Positions 16,958-29,019 of a stretch of 64,000 nt of DNA are shown piece by piece (the first letter of the stretch is position 1; every line of letters begins with the position of its first letter). Source of the stretch: JADLHS01 sp049840435 (GTDB taxonomy: Bacteria > Verrucomicrobiota > Verrucomicrobiia > Limisphaerales > JADLHS01). The notes under the pieces were generated by a model that saw only the letters and a program-made list of their open reading frames with translations, was not told the DNA's origin and did no database searches. Position numbers and translations under genes: made by a program. Location of the stretch: positions 124,001 through 188,000 of the forward strand of contig JASGKY010000013.1 in assembly GCA_049840435.1 (NCBI GenBank), given 5' to 3'.

Positions 16958-19840
16958 TCACAACCACTCGCGGATTTTCGCTTGGTACTTATTATAGATG
17001 AATCCTAAGACAACCAGCACCACGCCGAGCGCCATGAAACTCAAAACGCGGTAAAAGGTTTCCAGTTTCCACACGTCAAAGAGGACGATCCGCCCGAGGG
17101 CTGTCCCAAGGATGCCGAGACCGACCCAGCGATAGATTTTCTCTCGCAGCAGCACGCCGCCGCCGATGCAGGCAAAGGCCAGCGCGGACCAGCTTGCGGT
17201 TAAATAGAAGCCACTCGCACTGAGCAAAACCCAATGGGAGACGAGCCACCAGAGTGTGCCGCAGCCCGCGATGATCATCGCGGTGTGGATAGAGCTGGAC
17301 AGTTCATAGCGTTCCGTTTTGTGGCGTGCGATTTGTTGCTGGGCCAGCAATATCAGAACAACGAGGAAGTTCGGAAGATAAACGATAGCCGCGCGCTCGG
17401 GTAAAAGCCAAAGGGCGGCGAATCCTGTGACAGTTAACGCAGCGCTGAAAAGAATGGCTTCGCGATAGCGTCGCCAGCCGGCTATGGCAAATGCCGTTGT
17501 GCCCATCAAAGTAAAGACCCATGGTCGTTCTGTTGCAGCGATGTATTTGTTGACCCAGGCAATCAGCATGACCAGCGCTATCCAGCGATAGAGTAGTGCA
17601 AGTTTCAGCAGGTTATGGCGAAGGGGTGTTTGCGTTTCAGGATGGCGCGCAAACCAGTTCCACGTGGCGAACGAAAGCATTACAAGCGCAGCGATGGGGG
17701 CGAGCGGGAAATGCCAGCTTGGTTTCGAGATGGCCAGTTGCGTGGCGAACTGCCAGCCGCTCACGAGCAGGAAGATTTGGGCGCTAATAGCTAGCGGCCA
17801 CAGGCGGGTCTTGATGGCGTAACCGGTCACTGTTAAGGCGAGCAGGCTGGTTGCCGCGATCCAGATTTCCGAGGTGAATCGTGGTTCGAGCCAGTTGTGC
17901 AGGATCGTGATGATTGCGATGGCGTAGATGGATTGAAAGACGGCGCTCACCGCCGGGCGGAGAGCGATGCTTCGTTGCTTTTGCCACCAATGGCTCAGCC
18001 CCAACGTGAGGCTGATGAGCAAAAGCGGATTCCACCAGGGCGGTGGCATCAAAGGATCAATGAACTTCGTCAGCCACCCAATGTGGGCGATGACCATGAG
18101 GCCTTGGCTCATCAATGCGATTTCGCGGACGCGCAGGAAATAAATAGTTGCCGTAAGTACAAGTGCTTCGACTCCCAGTGCGAGTGGAAACAACGCGGTG
18201 GTGGTATTAAACCAAGTAGTGGCCAGCCACATGAGCAACGCAAGTAGGGTGAAGTAGGCTGGCTCGGGGCGAATCACCCGCCGGTCCGCCCACAAGCGTC
18301 GCCACGCCGACCAACAGGCATTCAGTGCCATCAGGCTGCCAAGCGCCGTCCCGAGGATGAGGCGACTGAAGTTATCGCGTTGCAAAGAATCAATACCCCA
18401 GCCCACGGACATCGCGCCAGAGATGTAAGCGCCGGTCTGGAGGAAAATGTTTTTCCGCAGCGTGCCGAGAATAAACAAGATCACGCTCTCAGCGGCGAGT
18501 ATCAGGGCGAGTTGTGTGCCGGCGAACTTGGATACCAGTCCGACGGTCACGAGCACCAAACCTTGCGTGAGGTAAGTGTTCTTGGTGATCGGCTCTGCTG
18601 ACAGGAAGCGCCGGGAAAGTTCAGCCAGCGCGAGCAAGACGCTGCCATAGCCGAGGGCGAATTGCCAGAAGCGCCCGGTGTTCACCTGGAGCATCGTCAG
18701 CACGAACAACGAGAACAGCGCCCCGTTGTTGAAGGTGATGAAGGCCGCGCGGTGGTTGCCGGCGATGTTTTCGTGTTTGGATAGGAAGGCGGCGACGGTG
18801 AAAACCAGCCAGTAGCTAAACAGGAAAGACGCGCCGAAACCCAAGCCTTCATCCGGTGAGGCCCAGCGCCAGCCTTCGCCGCCATGATAAAACCGCCACC
18901 AGGCATACGCGGCATACGTCGCGATCAAACTCGCCCACGACAGGCCGGCCCAACGATTGCGCACTAGAAAGAAAACAGCGGTCAACGTCAGCACCAGATT
19001 CGAGTAGAGCGTGAAATTGCCGACGGGGGTGATGATCGAGGTGTAGTAAGCGAGACCGGTGGCGAATAAGGCGAGCAGCTCGGATTTGCGCCGGTCGGCG
19101 ATCCACGCGATGTAGCCGGCCCAACCAAGCAGCAAGGCGCCGTCTAGCAAGGCGCTGCCGATGATCTGCAGGGCCGGGACGTGATGTGCGGCATAGGTGG
19201 TGAAATACACCGCCGCCAATCCTCCGGCGAAAAGCACCTGCGCGAAATTGTGCAGGGATTTGTTGGCGGCCTTGCGTTGCCACCATGCCCCTGCGCCGAG
19301 CAGCAAACCGCTCGCGAGATAGAGCAGGGCGACTTTGCCGCCCGCGCCCATTTTTTGATAAGCCAGATTTCCGAAGAAGACCAATCCGGTCAGGATCAGC
19401 ACCGCGCCGATGCGTACGAGCCAGTAAGTGCCAAGCTGCATCTCGAAGGATGGTTTGAGTTCGTTGGCAGACGGAAGGATTGGCGGTGGTGACGGAACTA
19501 CTATTTCTGCTTTTGTTGGCGCGTCGGCTTTGGCTTGGTCTCGCTGGAGAAACTCGGGGACAAATTCGCTCGTTGGCGTGGGCGGAGGACAGGCCAAGGC
19601 TTCTTCCAACCGGCTCTTTCGGCTTGGCGGTTGAATAATGGGCGGGGCGGCGATAGGCGGCGAGGCGATCGTGACCGGTGTGGGAGTTGGCGCGGGTTGT
19701 TCCTGCTCCGCGGGCGCGGCGGCAGAAGTGATCTGTGTTTCGAGCCGTTGGATGTGGCCGGCGAGAGACGCGAGTTGTTGCGCGATGAGTTGGTGCTGCT
19801 GCTTGAGTTGCTCGAGTTCGCGTTTGTCTGATTCGTTCAT
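16958..19840 (-). CDS. DUF2339 polytopic membrane protein
   Basis: A 960-residue protein. The first 40 residues form a coiled coil (KRELEQLKQQHQLIAQQLASL), followed by a Pro/Ala-rich linker to about residue 105. From about residue 140 to the end there is a near-continuous series of more than twenty hydrophobic helices, starting KPSFEMQLGTYWLVRIGAVLILTGL. This layout and the G-x-x-W/Y-L.R-G start of the membrane region are those of the DUF2339 family. A cell-envelope role is suspected but no biochemical function is established. It is transcribed convergently with ssrA and has no same-strand partner. Confidence 0.88.
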   Translation of the reverse strand: MNESDKRELEQLKQQHQLIAQQLASLAGHIQRLETQITSAAAPAEQEQPAPTPTPVTIASPPIAAPPIIQPPSRKSRLEEALACPPPTPTSEFVPEFLQRDQAKADAPTKAEIVVPSPPPILPSANELKPSFEMQLGTYWLVRIGAVLILTGLVFFGNLAYQKMGAGGKVALLYLASGLLLGAGAWWQRKAANKSLHNFAQVLFAGGLAAVYFTTYAAHHVPALQIIGSALLDGALLLGWAGYIAWIADRRKSELLALFATGLAYYTSIITPVGNFTLYSNLVLTLTAVFFLVRNRWAGLSWASLIATYAAYAWWRFYHGGEGWRWASPDEGLGFGASFLFSYWLVFTVAAFLSKHENIAGNHRAAFITFNNGALFSLFVLTMLQVNTGRFWQFALGYGSVLLALAELSRRFLSAEPITKNTYLTQGLVLVTVGLVSKFAGTQLALILAAESVILFILGTLRKNIFLQTGAYISGAMSVGWGIDSLQRDNFSRLILGTALGSLMALNACWSAWRRLWADRRVIRPEPAYFTLLALLMWLATTWFNTTTALFPLALGVEALVLTATIYFLRVREIALMSQGLMVIAHIGWLTKFIDPLMPPPWWNPLLLISLTLGLSHWWQKQRSIALRPAVSAVFQSIYAIAIITILHNWLEPRFTSEIWIAATSLLALTVTGYAIKTRLWPLAISAQIFLLVSGWQFATQLAISKPSWHFPLAPIAALVMLSFATWNWFARHPETQTPLRHNLLKLALLYRWIALVMLIAWVNKYIAATERPWVFTLMGTTAFAIAGWRRYREAILFSAALTVTGFAALWLLPERAAIVYLPNFLVVLILLAQQQIARHKTERYELSSSIHTAMIIAGCGTLWWLVSHWVLLSASGFYLTASWSALAFACIGGGVLLREKIYRWVGLGILGTALGRIVLFDVWKLETFYRVLSFMALGVVLVVLGFIYNKYQAKIREWL

Positions 19841-20219
19841 AGCGGCCCAACGGCTTCTGAGGGATGAGCACTATCTTATCCAGAGTGCGGCGCAACTATA
19901 AACAGCCGCTGGTCCGGTCGTGAATTGATAAACCTGCGGCGGTATCGGTTAAATCAACCCTGCGCCTGAGCGGCGGATGAACTTGGCACGACTGGCCGTG
20001 GATTCGCCAAGTTTTGTCAAGAATCCAGGCGCTCTGTCCTGCTTTGAAGCACACAGCTACTGACCGTGGCCAAGGTCAACCACTCCGGTCTGAGAATGTA
20101 TGCATTCCCCCTAAAGACTGCTCCCGCCGTGCCGATATTGCCGAAGTAAGTATTCAGGAATTGGAGTCGTACCGCGCACTGAACGGACTCAGTCGCGAGA
20201 AATTCCGCCTGATACACCG
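19841..20219. other. Intergenic region before the giant repeat gene; nothing recognised
   Basis: This gap of 379 bp separates the divergent DUF2339 gene and the cadherin-like gene. Both strands were read for small ORFs, hairpins and riboswitch motifs, and nothing convincing was found. It must hold both promoters. Confidence 0.5.
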
Positions 20220-23200
20220 ATGGGTTTAGCTATGACAACGAGCACAATGAACGTGGGACGCCTCCTGAAGGGGAGTGCGCCCAGCATCACGCGCCTGCCA
20301 GGCTTCGTGTGCAGCTTTTTACTTTTATTCGCGACCAGTAGCGCGGTTTTCGCCGCGCCACCCGCGATGACGTTGCCGTCCTCCGTGACGATCCCGGAGG
20401 ATGAGGCGACAAATCTGGTGTTTTCCGTCACCGATGCGGATTCACCGCTCTATACCGTCAGCATCACCGCGCGTTCGTCCGACACGACGTTGGTGCCCAA
20501 CGCCAATCTCGTCCCGAGCGGCGCCGGCGGCACGCGTTTTCTCGCCATCACGCCCGCGCTTCACAAATACGGCTCGGCGACCATCACGGTTATCGCCACG
20601 GATGACAACCTCGAAAGTTCGACCAACACTTTTACGCTCAATGTCACGTACACCAACTATCCGCCGACCTTCACTTCGGTGGCGACCAATCGCGTCATTC
20701 GCGAAGACGCGGGCAGCACGAACATTCTCTTTGCGATTTCTGACGTAGAAACGGCAGTGGCAGGCCTGACGGTCACGGCCAGTTCCACAAATACGACGCT
20801 CGTTCCGAACGGTAATCTCACACTCTCCGGCACGACGGCGAGCCGCACCTTGGCGCTGTCCGCTGTGACGAACCTTTACGGTACAAACATGGTTTCCATC
20901 GTGGTGACGGACGACGGCGGGGCTTCCACCACAAATAATTTTCTGCTGACGGTGTTGTCGGTGAACGATGCGCCGAGTTTCACGATCAGTACGAACCGGA
21001 TTGATCAGAACGAGGACGCCGGGTTAACGACGGTTTCCAACTTCCTAGCCGGCATTTCGAGCGGCCCATCCAACGAATCCAGCCAGAGCAACTGGCTGGT
21101 TTTGAACTACACAACCAACTTCTTCGTACAAGCACCCGCTGTCGATGGCAGCGGTCATTTGACTTTCCAAGTAGCTACGAATGCCAATGGCACGAACAAT
21201 ATCACCTTCGTTCTCGCGGATGACGGCGGCACGGCTAATGGTGGACGCGATCGCAGCACGAACGTCCTGACCTTGGCGGTCGCTTCCGTGAACGATCTGC
21301 CGCAGATTGTCACGAACATCAGTGCACTGACGATTAACGAAGACGCGGGCCGCACGAATCTGAATTTTTCCATCGCGGACGCCGACCACGCGCTGACGGC
21401 GTTGACGATCACGGCGACCTCGACGAACACGAGCCTCGTGCCGACGAACGGTTTCACGTTCACCGGCACTTCGTCCAATCGCACCGTGGGCGTCACGGCG
21501 CTGACCAACGCGTTTGGCACAACCGAAATCAGCCTTGTGGTCGCCGATCCGGAGGGTGGCGCGGTGACGAACACCTTTCTGCTCACGGTTAATGCCGTGG
21601 TGGATGCGCCGATTCTGGCTGGCACGACGAATCGCACTTTCCTCGAAGACGGCACGACGAATCTGTCCGGCGTGATCGCGCTTTATGACGCGGACACGGC
21701 GGTGACGAACGTCGGTATCACCGTGACTTCCTCCGACACGAATATTGTCGCGGTGGCGGTGTCTGGCACAAATGTGACCTCGGCCAGCAATCTGACGCTG
21801 GATCTCGATTACACGCTCAAGACCAATGCCAATGGCAGTGCGACCATTGCGGTCATCGCCAACGACGGTTCAGTTTCTGTCACGAACAACTACACGATCA
21901 CGGTTACGGCTGTGAACGACCAGCCGGCCTTCGCGGTTGGCACGAATCTTGTGTTGCTGGCAGAAGACGCGGGCGCGATCACCAATGCAAGTTTCCTTAC
22001 TACTATCAGCACTGGTCCGGGTAATGAAACCAACCAGACGTGGACTTTCACGGTGACGTCGGGCACGAATTTCGGTTATGCGACTGCTCCGGCCATCAGC
22101 ACGAACGGCACATTGACGTTCCGCGCCGCGACGAACGCGGTCGGTACGAACTTGATCACGGTCGTGATGAAGGACAGCGGCGGCACGAGCAACGGCGGCG
22201 TGGATTCGCTGACCAACACCTTCAGCCTCGCGATCACCCCGGTGAACGACGCGCCGTATTTCACGGGCGTTACCTCCAAGTCCATCCTTGAAGACACTTT
22301 GACGAACACGGTGGTGGTCAATGTGATTGATGTGGACACAGACAACACCAATGTCGCGTTCACGGTGACTTCCTCCGACACGAACCTCGTCGGGGTGGCG
22401 CTTTCAGCAACGAATAGCATCGGTTTGACCAACTCGACGTTGACGCTGGCGTTCAGCCCGGTGACGAATGCCAACGGTAGCGCAACAATTACGCTCGTGG
22501 CGAACGATGGCACGGCCAGCACGACCAACAGCTTTGCGCTGACGGTTACGGCGGTGAACGATCTGCCAGACTTCACGGTCAGCACGAACCTCGTGTTGGT
22601 GGCGGAAGACGCGGGCGCGATTACCAACGCCAGCTTCCTCACCGGTATCAGCACCGGTCCGGGTAACGAAACCAATCAGACCTGGTCCTTCACGGTAACG
22701 TCAGGCACGAACTTCGCGTGGGCGACTGCCCCGGCGATCAGCACGAACGGGACATTGACCTTCCGCTCGGCGACCAACGCTATCGGCACGAACTTGATCA
22801 CCGTCGTGATGAAGGACAGCGCCGGGACTAGCAACGGCGGTGCGGATTCCGTGACGAACACCTTCAGCATCGGGGTGACGCCGGTGAACGATGTGCCTTA
22901 CTTCACAGGCCTCGCGGCGAAGACGATTTTGGAAGATGCGACCACTAATAACACGGCGGTCGTGAACGTGATTGATACCGACACACTGAACACCAGCGTG
23001 GCGGTTACGGTGGCCTCCTCCGACACGAACCTCGTGGCGGTAGCAATCACTTCAACGAACGCGATCGGCACGACAAACTCGGCGCTGACGCTGACGTTCA
23101 GCCCGGTGACGAATGCTTACGGTAGCGCGACCATTACGGTTGTAGCGAACGACGGCGCGTTGAGCACGACGAACACTTTTGCTCTCACGGTGACCGCGGT

Positions 23201-24827
23201 GAACGATTTGCCGGACTTCACGGTCAGCACAAACCTCGTATTGCTGGCGGAAGATGCGGGCACGGTCACCAATGCCAGCTTCCTCACCGGGTTCAGCGTT
23301 GGTCCGACAAACGAAGCCGCGCAAACTTGGACCTTCACAGTGACATCGGGAACGAACTTCGGTTATGCGACTGCCCCGGCGATCAGCACAAACGGCACGT
23401 TGACCTTCCGCGTAGCAACTAACGCCATCGGCACAAACCTCATCACGGTGGTGATGAAGGACAGCGGCGGCACAAGCAACGGCGGGCAGGATTCCGTGAC
23501 GAACACCTTCAGCATCGGGGTGGCGCCGTTGAATGACGCGCCGTATTTCACCGGTCTCGCGGCGAAGACGATTTTGGAAGATGCGACCACGAACAACACG
23601 GCGGTGGTCACAGCGATTGATACGGACACGGCCAGCAGCAATTTGGTAGTGTCAGTCAGTTCCTCCGACACGAACCTTGTGACGGTGGCGATCACCTCGA
23701 CCAATCTTGTGGCGGCGACGAACGGCGCTTACACGCTGACCTTCAGCCCGCTGACGAACGCTTACGGCAGTGCGACCATCACGGTCGTGGCCAACGACGG
23801 CACGGTCAGCACGACGAACAGCTTTGCTCTCACAGTCACGGCGGTCAACGATCTGCCGGACTTCGCGGTCAGCACAAACTTGGTGCTGGTGGCGGAAGAC
23901 GCAGGTGCGATCACCAATGCTAGCTTCCTCACCGGCCTGAGCACCGGTCCGGGTAACGAAACGAATCAAACCTGGGCCTTCACGGTGACGTCGGGCACGA
24001 ACTTCGCCTGGACGACTGCCCCGGCGATCAGTACGAACGGCACGCTGACCTTCCGCACGGCGACGAACGCCATCGGCACAAACCTCATCACGGTCGTGAT
24101 GAAAGACAGCGGCGGCACGACCAGCGGGGGACGTGATTCTGTGACGAACACCTTCAGCATCGGGGTGACGCCGGCGAACGACGCACCTTATTTCACCGGG
24201 ATCGCGGCGAAGTCGATCTTGGAAGACGCGACGACGAACAATACGACGGTGGTAAATGTGATTGATACCGACACGGTGAACACCAGCGTAGCTGTCACGG
24301 TCACTTCCTCGGATACGAACCTCGTGGCAGTGGCGCTCACTTCGACGAATGCCATCGGGACGACGAACTCCGCGTTGACGCTGACGTTCAGCCCGGTGAC
24401 CAATGCCAATGGCAGCGCGACGATCACAGTTGTGGCGAACGACGGTTCGGCCAGCACGACCAACAGCTTTGCGCTCACGGTTACGGCGGTGAACGATCTG
24501 CCGGACTTCACGGTCAGCACGAATCTCGTGTTAGTGGCGGAAGACGGGGGCGCAATTACCAATGCTAGCTTCTTGACTGGCATGAGCGCTGGTCCGACGA
24601 ACGAAGCCGCGCAGACTTGGACCTTTACCGTCACTTCGGGGACGAACTTCGCGTGGACGACCGCTCCGGCGATCAGCACGAACGGCACTTTGACCTTCCG
24701 CACGGCGACGAATGCCATTGGCACAAACTTGATCACGGTGGTGATGAAGGATAGCGGCGGTACAGACCGGTGGTGGTCGGGATTCCGTCACGAACACGTT
24801 CAGCATCGGCGTGACGCCGGTGAATGA
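20220..24827 (+). CDS. Giant secreted cadherin-like tandem-repeat protein, N-terminal part (frameshift at about 24764)
   Basis: The open frame encodes 1535 residues: a signal peptide (VCSFLLLFATSSAVFAAPP, about residues 31-50), then cadherin/Ig-like modules joined by VNDAP- or VNDLP-type linkers. Two alternating module types form a unit of about 215 residues. Type A contains ILEDATTNNTAVV..DTDT and SSDTNL. Type B contains STNLVLVAEDAGAITNASFL. These are tandem-95/Cadherin-like folds typical of adhesins and cell-surface scaffolds. The frame breaks because one A (24764) is inserted after GTAC; equivalent repeat copies read GGCGGCACGACC there. Start codons at 20232 and 20247 are also possible. 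The true product would be about 3370 residues with the next entry. Confidence 0.85.
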   Translation: MGLAMTTSTMNVGRLLKGSAPSITRLPGFVCSFLLLFATSSAVFAAPPAMTLPSSVTIPEDEATNLVFSVTDADSPLYTVSITARSSDTTLVPNANLVPSGAGGTRFLAITPALHKYGSATITVIATDDNLESSTNTFTLNVTYTNYPPTFTSVATNRVIREDAGSTNILFAISDVETAVAGLTVTASSTNTTLVPNGNLTLSGTTASRTLALSAVTNLYGTNMVSIVVTDDGGASTTNNFLLTVLSVNDAPSFTISTNRIDQNEDAGLTTVSNFLAGISSGPSNESSQSNWLVLNYTTNFFVQAPAVDGSGHLTFQVATNANGTNNITFVLADDGGTANGGRDRSTNVLTLAVASVNDLPQIVTNISALTINEDAGRTNLNFSIADADHALTALTITATSTNTSLVPTNGFTFTGTSSNRTVGVTALTNAFGTTEISLVVADPEGGAVTNTFLLTVNAVVDAPILAGTTNRTFLEDGTTNLSGVIALYDADTAVTNVGITVTSSDTNIVAVAVSGTNVTSASNLTLDLDYTLKTNANGSATIAVIANDGSVSVTNNYTITVTAVNDQPAFAVGTNLVLLAEDAGAITNASFLTTISTGPGNETNQTWTFTVTSGTNFGYATAPAISTNGTLTFRAATNAVGTNLITVVMKDSGGTSNGGVDSLTNTFSLAITPVNDAPYFTGVTSKSILEDTLTNTVVVNVIDVDTDNTNVAFTVTSSDTNLVGVALSATNSIGLTNSTLTLAFSPVTNANGSATITLVANDGTASTTNSFALTVTAVNDLPDFTVSTNLVLVAEDAGAITNASFLTGISTGPGNETNQTWSFTVTSGTNFAWATAPAISTNGTLTFRSATNAIGTNLITVVMKDSAGTSNGGADSVTNTFSIGVTPVNDVPYFTGLAAKTILEDATTNNTAVVNVIDTDTLNTSVAVTVASSDTNLVAVAITSTNAIGTTNSALTLTFSPVTNAYGSATITVVANDGALSTTNTFALTVTAVNDLPDFTVSTNLVLLAEDAGTVTNASFLTGFSVGPTNEAAQTWTFTVTSGTNFGYATAPAISTNGTLTFRVATNAIGTNLITVVMKDSGGTSNGGQDSVTNTFSIGVAPLNDAPYFTGLAAKTILEDATTNNTAVVTAIDTDTASSNLVVSVSSSDTNLVTVAITSTNLVAATNGAYTLTFSPLTNAYGSATITVVANDGTVSTTNSFALTVTAVNDLPDFAVSTNLVLVAEDAGAITNASFLTGLSTGPGNETNQTWAFTVTSGTNFAWTTAPAISTNGTLTFRTATNAIGTNLITVVMKDSGGTTSGGRDSVTNTFSIGVTPANDAPYFTGIAAKSILEDATTNNTTVVNVIDTDTVNTSVAVTVTSSDTNLVAVALTSTNAIGTTNSALTLTFSPVTNANGSATITVVANDGSASTTNSFALTVTAVNDLPDFTVSTNLVLVAEDGGAITNASFLTGMSAGPTNEAAQTWTFTVTSGTNFAWTTAPAISTNGTLTFRTATNAIGTNLITVVMKDSGGTDRWWSGFRHEHVQHRRDAGE

Positions 24828-27800
24828 TGTGCCTTACTTCACGGGCATCGCTGCCAAGACCATCTTGGAAGATGCGACCACGAATAACACGGCGGTCGTC
24901 ACGGTGATTGATACGGATACCGTCAGCAGCAACGTGGTGGTGACCGTTAGTTCCTCCGACACGAACCTCGCGACAGTGGCGATCACGACGACCAATCTGG
25001 TCGCTGCGACCAACGGCGCTTACACGCTGACGTTCAGCCCGCTGACGAATGCTTACGGCAGCGCGACCATCACGGTCGTGGCGAGCGACGGCGCATTGAG
25101 CGTCACCAACAGTTTCTTGCTCACCGTCTCGGCGGTGAACGATCTGCCGGACTTCACCGTCAGCACGAACCTCGTGCTGGTGGCAGAAGATGGAGGCGCA
25201 ATCACGAACGCCAGTTTCCTTACCGGTATGAGCGCTGGTCCGACCAATGAAGCGAGCCAAACTTGGACGTTCACGCTCACGTCGGGCACAAACTTCGCTT
25301 GGGCGACTGCGCCGGCGATCAGTACGAACGGCACCTTGACCTTCCGCACGGCGACGAATGCCATCGGCACGAACTTGATTACCGTGGTGATGAAAGACAG
25401 CGGCGGCACGACGGGTGGCGGACGCGATTCTGTGACGAACACATTCAGCATCGGAGTTCAACCGGCCAATGACGCGCCTTACTTTACCGGCATCGCGGCA
25501 AAGACGATCTTGGAAGATGCGACGACCAATAACACCTCGGTGGTGACGTTGATTGATACCGATACGGTCAGCAGCAATGTGGTGGTCACGGTCAGTTCTT
25601 CCGACACGAACCTCGCGACGGTGGCACTTACTTCGACTAATATCGTCAACGCGACCAACGCGGCCTACACCTTGACCTATACGCCGCAGACCAACGCCTA
25701 CGGCAGCTTGAGCATCTCGCTCGTGGCCAACGACGGCACCGTGAGCACAACAAATAGCTTCCTGCTCACGGTCAGCGCGGTGAATGATCAGCCGGACTTC
25801 ACGGTTAGCACGAATCTCGTGCTGGTCGGGGAAGACGCGGGCGCAATCACGAACGCTAGTTTCCTCACGGGCCTGAGCACTGGCCCGACGAATGAAGCGA
25901 GCCAGACCTGGACCTTTACGGTCACATCGGGCACGAACTTCGCCTATGCGACCGCGCCGGCGATCAGCACGAACGGCACGTTGACCTTCCGCACGGCGAC
26001 CAACGCGGTTGGCACGAACCTCATCACCGTGGTGATGAAAGACACGGGCGGCACGACCGGTGGCGGCAAGGATTCCGTGACGAACACCTTTAGTGTCGGC
26101 GTGGTCCCGGCGAACGACGCGCCTTACTTCACCGGCCTGGCGGCGAAGACGATCTTGGAAGATGCGACCACCAACACGACGGCAGTCATTACTGCGATCG
26201 ATACGGACACCGCCAGCAGCAATCTGGTGATCACCGCCACGTCTTCAGATACGAATCTCGTCACGGTAGCGATCACCGCGACGAACTTGGTCAGTGCCAC
26301 GAATGGCGCTTACACGCTGACCTTCAGCCCGCTGACAAATGCCTATGGCAGCGCGACCATCACGGTGGTGGCGAAGGACGGCGCGTTGAGTTCAACAAAC
26401 AGCTTCCTGCTCTCGGTCAGCGCGGTGAATGATTTGCCAGACTTCACGGTCAGCACGAACCTCGTGTTGGTGGCGGAAGACGCGGGCGCGATTACCAACG
26501 CCAGCTTCCTCACCGGTATCAGCACCGGTCCGACGAACGAAACCGCGCAGACGTGGGCCTTCACGGTGACGTCCGGCACGAACTTTGCCTGGGCGACTGC
26601 CCCGGCCATCAGCACGAACGGCAACTTGACCTTCCGCACGGCGACCAACGCCATCGGCACGAACCTCATCACCGTGGTGATGAAAGATAGCGGCGGCACG
26701 ACCGGTGGCGGCAAAGACTCCGTCACGAACACCTTCAGCATCGGAGTAACGCCAGTGAACGACGCCGCGTATTTCACGGGCCTCGCGGCGAAGACGATTT
26801 TGGAAGATGCGACGACGAACAATACGGCGGTGGTGAACGTAATTGATATCGACACGGTGAATACCAGTGTGGCGGTGACGGTGGCCTCCTCGGACACGAA
26901 CCTCGTGACGGTGGCGCTCACAGCGACGAACAGCATCGGCACGACGAACTCGGCGTTGACGCTGACGTTCAGCCCGGCGACGAACGCCTTCGGCACGGCG
27001 ACGATCGCTTTGATCGCCAATGACGGCGCGCTCAATACGACCAACAGCTTCCTGCTCACCGTTTCGGCGGTGAACGATCTGCCGGACTTCACGGTCAGCA
27101 CGAACCTTGTGCTGGTGGCGGAAGACGCGGGCGCGATCACCAACGCCAGCTTCCTCACGGGCTTGAGCGCTGGGCCGACAAATGAAGTCAGCCAGAGCTG
27201 GACGTTCACGGTGCGGGCGGGCACAAACTTCGCCTTCACGACTGCGCCGGCGATCAGCACGAATGGCACTTTGACCTTCCGCACGGCGACCAATGCCATC
27301 GGCACGAACCTTATCACGGTGGTGATGAAAGACACCGGTGGCGTGACGGGCGGCGGCAAGGATTCAGTGACGAACACGTTCAGCATCGGCATCACGCCGG
27401 TGAATGATGCGCCTTATTTTGCGGGCCTCACCTCCCGGACCATCTTGGAAGATGTCACGACCAACACCGTAGTTGTCACGATGATTGATACGGATACGGT
27501 CAGCAGTAACCTGACACTCACGGCGACAACTTCGGATACGAACATCGCTACCGTGGTCATCACATCGACCAACTCGGTCAGTGCGACGAACACCGCCTTC
27601 ACGCTGGCCTTTACGCCGCAAACCAACGCGTTTGGCAGCGTGAGCGTCACGCTCGTCGCGGGCGATGGCGCGGTGAGCACGACCAACAGTTTCCTGCTCT
27701 CGATCAGCGCGGTGAACGATCAGCCGGCCTTCACGCTCAGCACAAACTTGGTGCTCGCGGCTGAAGATGCTGGTTACGTGACGAATGCTAGCTTCCTGAC

Positions 27801-29019
27801 GGCCATCAGCACCGGTCCGACAAACGAAGCCAGCCAGGGTTATAGCTTCACGGTCACCTCGACCACGAACTTCAACTACGCATTCAAGCCAGTCATTACC
27901 ACGAACGGCACACTGGTGTTCATGACGGCGACCAACGCCATCGGGACGAACACGATCACCGTGGTGATGAAAGACACCGGCGGTGTGACGGGTGGTGGCA
28001 AGGATTCAATCACCAACACCTTCAGTCTCGCGGTCACTTCGATGAACGACGCTCCGAGCTTTGCCGGGGTTCTCGCCCGCACCATCCGCGAGGACGCGAC
28101 CAGCACCAACACCGCGGTCATCAATGTGCTGGATAGCGATACGGACATCACCAATGTGATCGTGTCAGTCAGTTCCTCGGACACGAATCTTGCGACGGTG
28201 GCGATCACCGCGACGAACATCGTGAGCCTGACGAACGCGGCTTACACGCTGACCTTCACACCGCAAACTAATGCTTATGGCAGCTTGAGCATTTCGGTGG
28301 TGGCCAACGACGGTGTGCTGAGCACAACGAACAGCTTCTTGTTAACGGTGTCGGCGGTGAACGACGCGCCAAGCTTCGACTTGAGCACGAATCTCGTGCT
28401 GGTGGCGGAAGATGCGGGTGCCATTACCAATGCCAGCTTCCTCACGGGCTTGAGCGCTGGTCCGACAAACGAAGTGAGCCAGACGTGGACCTTTACGGTG
28501 ACGTCCGGCACGAACTTTGCCTATGCAACCGCACCGGCGATCAGCACAAATGGCACGTTGACCTTCCGCACGGCAACAAATGCGATTGGCACGAACACGA
28601 TTACGGTGGTCATGAAGGATAACGGTGGTGTGGCGAACGGTGGCCGAGATTCCATCACGAACACCTTCACGGTGGCCGTCACTCCGGTGAACGATGCGGC
28701 CTATTTCACTGGCCTCGCGACCAAGACCATCTTGGAAGACAGCGTGACCAATCTGACCCAGACGATCAACCTGATCGATGTGGACACGGCCAACACGAAC
28801 CTCGCGGTCACGGTGAGTTCGTCCGATACCAACCTGGCCACGGTGTCCATCACGGCGACCAATTTGATCGGTAGCACGAATGCGCAGTTAACCCTGACCT
28901 ACGTGCCGAAGACCAACGCCAACGGCAGCGCGTCCATCACCCTCATTGCGGATGACGGTTCGATCACGAGCACGAACAGCTTCTTGCTCACGGTGACCGC
29001 GGTGAACGATGTGCCGAGC
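21929..29019 (+). repeat. 645-bp tandem coding repeat, about 11 near-identical units
   Basis: The marker CTTC of the STNLVL module falls at 21929, 22571, 23216, 23861, 24506, 25152, 25797, 26442, 27087, 27729 and 28374. Spacings are 642, 645, 645, 645, 646, 645, 645, 645, 642 and 645 bp. The single 646 step pinpoints the inserted base. Codon choice differs between copies, so the array is not extremely recent. A divergent last unit continues to about 29019. Confidence 0.9.

Noticed and set aside
20014..20229. Short frame of 71 codons before the giant repeat gene
   Set aside because: No motif or ribosome-binding site, and it overlaps the likely promoter and start region of the repeat gene.
21045..28511. 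Many minus-strand frames of 60-350 codons opposite the giant repeat gene
   Set aside because: They repeat with the same 645-bp period and are by-products of the repetitive coding strand.
21929..29019. Regular repeat array as a possible CRISPR
   Set aside because: Units are 645 bp, coding throughout and without unique spacers of 25-45 bp; no cas gene is near.
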